The position numbers and the translations under genes are program-made. The notes beneath the pieces are model-generated. The model did not search any database and was not told the DNA's origin. It saw nothing but the letters and a program-made list of their open reading frames with translations. From Actinernus sp. WN-2022 (Eukaryota > Cnidaria > Anthozoa > Actiniaria > Actinernidae): a DNA stretch of 64,000 nucleotides. Below are positions 55,754-64,000 of the stretch, in pieces. Location of the stretch: positions 21,171,524-21,235,523 of the forward strand of contig JAOWCC010001501.1 of the NCBI GenBank assembly GCA_030867875.1, given 5' to 3'. Within the stretch, counting starts at the first letter, position 1. Each line of letters opens with the position of its first letter.

Positions 55754-55867
55754 GGTTCTCTATTTCACGTGATATGATTCAACCAATCGGCGTACACGAT
55801 TGGTTGAATCATATCACGTGAAAAAGAAAACCAATCGACAACAAGGTACTAATCTTGTACCTGATCC
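55719..55867. repeat. Palindrome (second copy of block)
   Basis: Same as 1046-1194. Confidence 0.9.
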
Positions 55868-55919
55868 CAACATGGAAACACAATGAGCTAGATTCTCAGG
55901 TTATTTCCTTTCTCGTCGC

Positions 55920-57408
55920 CTACAATGAGAGAGAGAGAGAGCAAGGGAGTACGGCAGTCACTCACGATCTCTTTCCAGGTTTAGCCGCCATCTTGAAATA
56001 ATGTTGGCGCTCACGTTCACGATGGAGTTCGCCGAACGAGTTCTGAAGCGGAGATTGTAACTAAAAAAGACGGGGAGTAAAACTGTGGTGCACGTGACGT
56101 CTATGAACCAATTGGAAACAAGAACTCGGTGTGTGTCTTCTCATGATGCTCGTAGCAGTTTCCTAGGAAACGATTTCGGCAGTAGCAAGAATGAAGACAG
56201 GATTTGAAAACCGCAGACCGACTGCCTTGTTGATTTCAAAGTCTAAATCGCTGGGAAAATGTTTTTCTCTCGACGTATTTCAAGAACCGATAACACTTAT
56301 GGCAGTTATTAACAGTTACAATCAAACGAGGACAGCCTACTGTGGTGTACGCACTGCATCATGGGATAGAAAGGTCCCGGATGTAGGAAAAAGACATGTA
56401 AGTCCGCCATTACTATTTGAGATACAACGGTGAAGGATCCAACACCTGTTGTTGTTCGTAAGTCGGGGTCCTAAATACCACACCTACAAACGGGGAAAAT
56501 CATTTCAATTCAGCTGACCAGATATTTTTAATAGGTTCTAATACTTCTGAAGTTTTCAATTATAATGGCAGTCGTTCTGTGATTTTGAAAACACTGTAGC
56601 AATAAACACAACCTTCGGTGCGTTATTAAATTTGCCTCAAAATAAAATACAACTTCGCAGTTTCTGTCCCTAAACGTAGCCATCTTGAATCGCTTGATAT
56701 CCTAGTCGTAAATAATCTGCTTTTTAGGCAACCTAAGGCCAGGCATACAGCGCTGGTTGGACAAGAAGGGCCGCCATTGTCAACTGCCTTCGCACACAAA
56801 GGCGAGACCATTGATTTCTGCATGGATTTTCACCAAATAAAAACTCTCTGAAACATCTAGGGTATGTATACTAAATTTCCAGCGGGAAATTTTGGCTTAA
56901 ACATACGATTTTCGACACGAAATAATTCACAACAGACGTTTGATTAATCGCACACCTCAATTGAATTTAATAGCTTCTTCATCCGTATGTAATTCTCCTA
57001 CCTCCCTTCTAGTTTGTATTGTGTTCACAGTACTTTGTAGCAATAGCTTCTTCATCCGTATGTAATTACTTCCACCTTCCACTCTAGTTTGTGTCTGAGT
57101 TTGTGTCAGTTGTGTTTACAGCCGATCCGTGCCTAGCAACGGCTCCTGTGCCTACTAATATGTTACGAACATCAAGCTACAGAATTTTAACGGTTTCACT
57201 CCCGGCCTTTTCTCTCCCCTTCGGCGCTCGCTCGGCACTACGTGCCTCTTCGGAACTCGTTCGGCCCTCATGAGTGTGAGCGCCAACATTTTTTAGGGTC
57301 AGCGGAAAGTCGCATTGTAATAAATGAATTTCAAGATGGCGGCTAAACCTGGAAGAGATCAAGGTAAGTATGCCGTGCTCCCTTGGAGAGAGAGGTAATA
57401 ATCCTCTG
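55920..57408. mobile_element. Inverted-repeat element (second copy of block)
   Basis: Same as 1247-2735. Confidence 0.7.
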
Positions 57409-57636
57409 GTACCCATGCAGGGTAAGCAAGATTACTAGTCAGACGGGAAATATAAATTTTGGATGTCTAGAATTGGCGAGATTCAGTCAGATGCTAGTGA
57501 TGCAAGATTTGGCTAGATTTGGACGGGTAACAGGCCTAAGAAAATTGTCCATTTGAAGCATGTAATGAAAGCTTTATAGCATAAGCGCGGTGAAATATCT
57601 TCAGTGGTACTTGTGCCAACCTGAAATAAAAGGCGA

Positions 57637-57883
57637 GATAGAGAAGAAAAAGAACAGCCTCTGGTGTCAGTTATCCGTTGACAATCTCACTTCCATGCGC
57701 TGAGTTTCAAATCAAGAAAACGCGTCAAACCGGTTTTGCTGGGCCATTGGTAAGCCAATGAAGATTATCGTTACATCCAGTACTCACGGTTATCCAATCA
57801 GGGACGAGGTTCAACTGAATTCTGAACCCAATATTCGCATGGAAGTGAGATTAGAGACTTTTCTTTTTCTTCTTTCTTTCGCT
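57637..57883. repeat. Imperfect inverted repeat (second copy of block)
   Basis: Same as 2964-3210. Confidence 0.55.
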
Positions 57884-58738
57884 TCTAGATCTTCGACTTT
57901 TATTGATTCGAGCCTCCGGAATTCAGGGCACTATCCTGGCCGCCCACTCCAACAAAATCAACAAGAAGAAACAAACTTTTCTATTGATACTTACTTGTTC
58001 AAGTATTCGACATCGTTGTCATTAAAGTGTTCGCGATCATCATAAATGAACCCCTTATTAAGGCCCATGTGCCTATCTATTCGGCAATGTTCCTTCTTCC
58101 AAAGTCCTACACAGGTTTGAGCAGCTAAAATATAAGAAATATAAGAAATTATAACATTATCGTACCATGATAAATAAAATTGTTTATACTTATACTCACT
58201 GTAAATCTTACTTCGATCACTCTTAAACAATCACTGGAAAATTCGACATAGGCCTGGTAAACTCCAGGGCAGGCAGAAGTACAAGTTTCTCACCCTTCAC
58301 ACAGAACTATACACTTTGAAGACTATGGAAAAGCATGTTAAAGACATTTTACGGACTTTGTAAAATTTCGAAAAATGTCTATGAATGTACCCAATTACTG
58401 ACATTCTTAACAAACTTTTAGCCACTACCCCATTGAGACCCTCTTAATCAATAAGTTAGATTTTAATGGATAAACCAGTAGTCAACAAGTTGAAAACTCA
58501 AACCAGTGATAAGCCTTAATCCTGGCTTATAGCTCAGGTTAACATTCGGTCCTGGCATTTGACAAGGCAGTGATGACGATGAGTCGGACCCAGACCCTTT
58601 ACCGAGCATTATGATTATTAAACGAACTGCTCCTCAGATAAAAAAGTTGAGCTCTTAAGCTGTCAGTTACCTAAAGCTCGTCCGTGAGAATATGAAACTT
58701 ACTAATTGCTCTTAAAAACCAACACCTAGGGTTTATCT

Positions 58739-59796
58739 GTAGCCCGGGCCTACACATTTTACAGCCTACTTGTCTTATTATAAATGATTGTTTGGGCTGG
58801 AGGAGCTGTCGAAATACGGTAGTATCGTCGTGTACCGTTTAACCAACTGCGTCATAAAATTCCCTTTGAATAATTTGAGACTCAGAAATTTTATACGAAC
58901 ATCCGAATCGACACTTAGAAATTTTAGAACGATTATACGTTATCGGCTCACTTTCAGGTCATGTTTAGTGTATTTCGGGTAGTATCGTCGTGTACCGTTG
59001 AGATCCGTGGGGAATCACACCTCGCGCGCTCGGAGGGTTGTCGTACCGCTATTATAGTATATATGTAATAGATAAAGAATGAGTAGCCGATCTTTATCCG
59101 ATTTAAAAACTCGAGCTGAAAGCGAGAGTTTGTAAATCGGATAAAGATCGGATATGAATTCTTTATCTTACTTATCAAACGTCTAGATGTAGAGAGTCAT
59201 GTTTTCAGTTATTTTGGCGATACGACTTATTTTGGCCGAGAAATCGAAGCCAAAGTTTATGTAAATCAGGACGAAATCTTTATCAGATTTAAAGATTACT
59301 TATCGGTCGGTGATTTCCTTTGTTTTTGCTTCATGAATTATTAATGAGTTTGATAATATACTATAATAGAAATGTTATGAACATGCTAATGAAGTTGATA
59401 TAAATCTGGTAAAAGAAACGACTGCAATCAGCGAATTCTCTCGTGGTGTAATGGTTAGGGTTTGGGTTGGTGGTGGGGTAAGCCATTGCATTGATTCTTA
59501 ACCGGCCGGAGTTCGAATCCCGGTTCAGGCGGATTTTTTTTTATAGTGAGCCGATAACGTATAATCGTTCTAAAATTTCTAAGTGTCGATTCGGATGTTC
59601 GTATAAAATTTCTGAGTCTCAAATTATTCAAAGGGAATTTTATGACGCAGTTGGTTAAACGGTACACGACGATACTACCGAAAGTGCAGGCCGGAAGGCA
59701 AAAGTCGAAATCTAAAATTTCACCGGGAACCATGCCCACGGACTTACGGGCCGGTTGTTTGAGCCTACAAATTTTCAAAACCTGGATACGTCCCTG
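58739..59796 (-). mobile_element. Interrupted hAT-like MITE (second copy of block)
   Basis: Same as 4066-5123; carries the foldback insert and the one substitution noted (G59374). Confidence 0.8.
58817..59680. mobile_element. Foldback insert with tRNA-like sequence (second copy of block)
   Basis: Same as 4144-5007, including the 97-bp palindrome at 59071-59167 and the tRNA-like sequence at 59437-59532. Confidence 0.85.
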
Positions 59797-59954
59797 AATA
59801 CAAACTCAATACGGTATCTTTGTCGATTCGTACATCGCATAATTATATGGTCTGAAGCGCCTATGGTTTGGTTGCTATTTTGAGACTAGCGCTAAATCTC
59901 TAGAATAAAGATTCAGGCAACATGAACCTGCTTAAACGACATAATGCAGAAGTT

Positions 59955-60319
59955 CATAACCAGGAGCGTCCATCCCGCATACCAGGCCTATGCCACAGTG
60001 TTTTCACAAGTTAGGTTATTTTTAGAACGGGTTCCCGCTATTCTTGGGTTGCAATCATTCCTAAGGGAATCAAATCACAAAAGTGTAGTAGTCATGTTGT
60101 TGGTATAACAAAAGTAGCTAAATGAGGCATATTTTGTTCCGCCAATAGACCAGTTTACGGTTCTGGCGGGCCACCATTGTTTAACATCTGCCTTCCCACC
60201 AAATAAACAAAGGATTTGTAAACTGGTCTGTTGGCGGGAAAAATATTCTAAAAATAGCCCAATTTGTGAAAACGCCGTGACACCTATATAGGAGATATGG
60301 ACGGCCCTGGTTAGGTTAT
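59955..60319. mobile_element. Palindromic MITE-like element (second copy of block)
   Basis: Same as 5282-5646. Confidence 0.75.
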
Positions 60320-60558
60320 GGACTCCTGCACAATGCTTAATCGTTAAAATAATACTTACATGCGTTAGGGAGCGCCACAAGTTGTAAACCACACAAGACA
60401 AGGATCACGTATCCAATCACTGAAATGAACAACAAAATGTGGAAAATCAACGGGAATTTCGCCAAAAAGAAATCGGGCTCAATTCTACTTAGACTTCTTG
60501 ATCTTAGGCCCTTTTTGTTGCCTCATTCATCGATTAGCTTCAAGATGACACAACATCC

Positions 60559-60583
60559 GGGGGGGGGGGGGGGGGGGGGTGGG
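60559..60583. repeat. Poly-G run with one T (second copy of block)
   Basis: 21 G, T, 3 G; differs from 5886-5909. Confidence 0.95.
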
Positions 60584-62649
60584 AAGGCCTGATACTCAGG
60601 TTAGGGGAGGAAGGGTGGTAAATCCCCCAAAAAAAATTGAGCAAGGAAAAATGGACCCCCAAATAATTCCTGTAAGCACTTGTTTACCGATCTAGGAAAA
60701 TTACAGTGTGAAATAAAATCATGCAGAGCTCGCATAGTCCTAAAAATATCGTGCAGAGCTAAAAGGACCAAAAAATTACCACCCCACATCCCCTGATTTC
60801 AATTGGTCCAACCCTTACAACTGATTTATCCGCTAGTTAGCGCGTTTTTCTTTAAGTGGCGAATCTTTTTAGACATCGAAGAAACATCTTTGGACCGGAG
60901 GTAGTGAGAGAATAAACTCAGTTTCTTTGCTTATTATTATTGGCCAACGCTGGTTCCAAAGATAAAAACGTTTTACGCGGGTCCTATTGAGGTAGCAAAT
61001 AACACGGCATGCCGCTTTGAAGAATTTTACCAGAAGCGATGTACTTAGTACGAACGATATTCGACCTAAATAATCAGTTGAATAGGGAGGGTTAGAAAGT
61101 GTTTTCCCACTCAGTACTGGCACATGACTGAGATAATGATAGATAATACATTTTTCACAAGTTGTTACCGGGGTTTTTTATCGGTATAAAAGTTGAATAG
61201 TTTCTAGAAGTGTTATCCTGAAAAAAAGATTCAACTTAAAGGTACACTGCGGTCAATCGAATTGATTGGAACCTTCGAATTTCTTTAAAACAAATCAATT
61301 CTACAAAAAATAGCACCTTTAGTTAGGAGAGAAACTGGCCATGTGAATGTTCTGATAATATTATGCTTTTAAAACGGTTTCGATAGAGGATGGCAAAGGT
61401 TAAAGTGGACAACCGAAAAGAAGACTTTATTTCGGTTACAGTGTCGATTTCAAGTTGCTCTAAATTTTTCTGAAAAGCAGTATTTTTCATCGATTCAAAT
61501 CTTTGTCATCCTTCCGTTCGTCAAAATTGTCTCAAATTTTCTCCAGTATACCTGGAAAGCCTACTCTGCTAATCTGAGTAGTTATTTTTGTCTTTCATCG
61601 TGATAAAGTTTACCATTTGAGAGTTGACAGTTCCCCCTTAAGCAGTGCTATGATTATTATTAAGAAGCCGGAAAAGAACGAGTTCAAGAAGTTAAAGATA
61701 CTAAAACTTACTGGTGTCAGAAGACAAGTTCCTTGGCGTTAACCGTTTCTCACTGTATGGTTCTCCAGTAACGTCTGTCCTTTTATGTTTCCTACACCCC
61801 GTTACCATGACTACACAATAAGTGGTTGTTAGGGCTCACAAAAATCCAACTTACGTCAATTCAAGCATATCAGTTGATCGATAGTACTACTCCAAAGACT
61901 CATTTACAGTCATTTAAGGTTGTTGTACTTAAGGTAACTAATTACCTAGAGAACTCCAATGTCTTTTCCAAAATAAAAAACCTGTCAAGGATTTATTCGC
62001 AAAAACTGCTAAATATAGAAATGGGGAACACGATTTAAAGGGAATATACAACTGAGTTAACACACATTTTTCATGTCTGGTTTTTGCACAGAATTTCAGT
62101 TAGCGTGCTTGTCAAATTCGTGAGAATCAGTTTTGTTTAAGGGGAAGGGTGGATCTATAAATGGAAAAGAGGTTAAGAGTTTGAGTAATTCGAATTCACA
62201 TCATGAATCTAACTTAAACGAAACTTTTATTGTAGGAAATATTAATGTGTCGCGCCATACAACGACTATAGAAAACACAGTGAATATTAATACAACGTCA
62301 AACAAACATACAGGTCGTTTAAGTTTTGCTTTGGCGAATTTTTTTTATTCCTCGTGAATAGCTCCATTTAAGAGCCAAGTAAGTTTTTTCTTCTCGATTA
62401 ACTTTTAATCGTTCTTAGTTCCTCAGCCACGTAATATTAATTTACTGTATAAATGTATAACGGTAGGCCCTTTGCGTTTTGTTCAGTTTTCAACTTCAAC
62501 GGTAGATTGATCGTCAAGCCAGTTCAAGGGTGGTTGACAGACTATCTCTAGGATCTACTAGTGAAACAAACGTTATCTTTTTCACAAGTGTTTTGTTGAC
62601 AAAATGGTTACGATATCCCTTCTGAACACATGTGGGATATCACACCAGC

Positions 62650-62906
62650 CAGTGGCGTAGCCAGGTTTTTAAAATTTGTAGGCCCAAATAACCGCTCCGT
62701 AAGGGTCGCTTCTTGAGGGTCCGGGAGCATGCTTCCCCGGGAAATTTTTCGATTTAGACTTTCGCAAATGCCTTCTGCTGCACTTTCAAGTCATATTTTG
62801 TGTATTTCGACAGCTCCTCAAGCCCAACATTCATTTGTAATAAGACAAGTAGGCTGTAAAATTTGTAGGCCCGGGCCTACGGGCCTATAGGCTAGATACG
62901 CCCTTG
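62650..62906 (+). mobile_element. hAT-like MITE (second copy of block)
   Basis: Same as 7976-8232. Confidence 0.75.
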
Positions 62907-64000
62907 CCAGCTACCCTTGTAAAATAAGTTATCAAAGGACTCTAAATGGTTAGACTTTCGCAACTTCTCACCATAATTTTTAGAATCCAACTTCGCATTC
63001 TTATGAATGAATGATACTGTTGTAGGATTCTAGACTTCTCTTGGTTGAAAACTTATTTTTACAGTAATCACGAACATATTCAGTTTTGATCAAGGAAAAA
63101 CAATACCCCATAAGCCATTCGCTTCAGCCTTAATGTCACCTTATTATATTTTATATTACAACAAATACGGGAAATCTTAACATACAAAGTAACAACAACA
63201 AAATTATATATGTTTTGTTTCGATCTGCATAAAGAAAACCTGAAATTTGTCAAACTTGTGGTAATTAATGAGATGTAATTACTATTGAAGCTGACGTCAA
63301 TATGTCTGTTAATTACCCGCATACAAACACAAGGGCTTTATATCTTATTACTAAATGAACTGTTCATGAGTCCAATTGTAAGATCTTGATTCACTTTCCT
63401 TGTTCACGATAAGCTTAGGGGTATTATGCTTAGATAATTTTGAGGAGTTTGACGGAGAATTTACTAGAACCTAACAGCAAGGATCTAGTACGTACACGAA
63501 AACAGAACAAGAAAATGTCATCTTATTCCCGGCTCACTATGCGTCACGGGTCTACCTGAGTGTTGTAGATGTTGGAGTTAGTGTTTACAGTTTGTCGCTT
63601 GCTCGCTCACTGATTAACATGCTAATAAAATTGTATTTGTAAAATCGGTGTAACTTAAACTCAAACATCAGTTAGACTCATCACAACAACACTATGAAAT
63701 GTGTGATTTTATGTCTGCGAGTACTCTCATGACACTATGTAAAGGTTATCGGTCTCGACTGGAGCGAGGGGATATGCGATTTATTCACCCAGGGTTCCGT
63801 CCGAGGGCGCAACGCATACTCCCGAGCGGAAGGCCGACAAATGCATATTGTTTTTACAATGGCGATCGCAACCTCGTGACCAGGGTCTACTCGGCAGATC
63901 CAAGATGGCGGCTGCTGCGGGAGAAGACTGAATATCAGGTGACCTGAATTGGGACAACAAATGTACAAGCTAAATCGGTCAATTTTCCTTCTAGCTTCCT

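Larger units (their letters stand above)
54674..64000. repeat. Right copy of the 9.3-kb duplicated block
   Basis: Direct repeat of 1-9326, offset 54673 (54674 after the poly-G run). It still matches at the last base of the window, so its right end is not seen. Its left flank (to 54673) is not matched because the other copy starts at window base 1. Confidence 0.97.

Overview
The window looks like nuclear DNA of an invertebrate animal, most likely a cnidarian and plausibly a stony coral. It is AT-rich, has short introns with GT-AG borders, intronless class A GPCR genes, Penelope-like and CR1/L2-type retroelement relics, tRNA-derived repeats, many palindromic non-autonomous DNA elements, and long poly-G/poly-C runs beside transposon tips. 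The animal assignment is firm; the coral assignment is inference. A 100-base N gap (36101-36200) shows that this is a scaffold.

Layout. (1) 1-9326 is repeat-rich DNA with no convincing host gene. It holds a 60-bp minisatellite, a LINE 3' fragment folded into a palindrome, inverted-repeat elements and a nested hAT-like/foldback pair. The same block returns almost base for base at 54674-64000. (2) 9500-11950 holds a LINE tail, a small tandem duplication and a palindromic MITE. (3) 12106-20493 is a tandem duplication of a roughly 4-kb unit. Each unit carries a minus-strand intronless GPCR gene, a head-to-head short plus-strand lysine-rich ORF and a hairpin. The two receptors are nearly identical up to a 4-bp indel that gives them different C-terminal tails. 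(4) 20982-25771 is a run of palindromic elements in TA microsatellites, followed by a Penelope-like element with inverted arms and hammerhead-ribozyme-like cores. (5) 25775-29525 is a nearly full-length but decayed CR1/L2-type LINE on the minus strand, with ORF1, endonuclease and reverse transcriptase. (6) 29640-36100 is mixed repeat DNA. It includes a MITE whose empty site survives in a neighbouring paralogous segment, a relic of a cnidarian retroelement gag-like ORF, and a TTAA-ended element.

(7) 36201-54673 starts with a LINE 3' fragment, then a tRNA-Thr-like sequence between 88-bp direct repeats. Three minus-strand exons (42925-38328) together encode one von Willebrand factor A domain. 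A MADF-bearing DNA transposon lies in its second intron and a LINE relic lies just upstream of its first visible exon. Next come a 3.4-kb near-perfect palindrome, an 89-bp satellite with 12 copies, and one cysteine-rich exon at 53785-53898.

The only host genes I would defend are the two GPCRs, the vWA-domain gene and, more weakly, the cysteine-rich exon and the lysine-rich ORFs. Everything else recognisable is mobile or repetitive. I see no genes acting as a pathway. The most informative features are the recent receptor duplication with diverging tails and upstream DNA, the ribozyme-like retroelement ends, the very long foldback, and the duplicated 9.3-kb block, which may be an assembly artefact.
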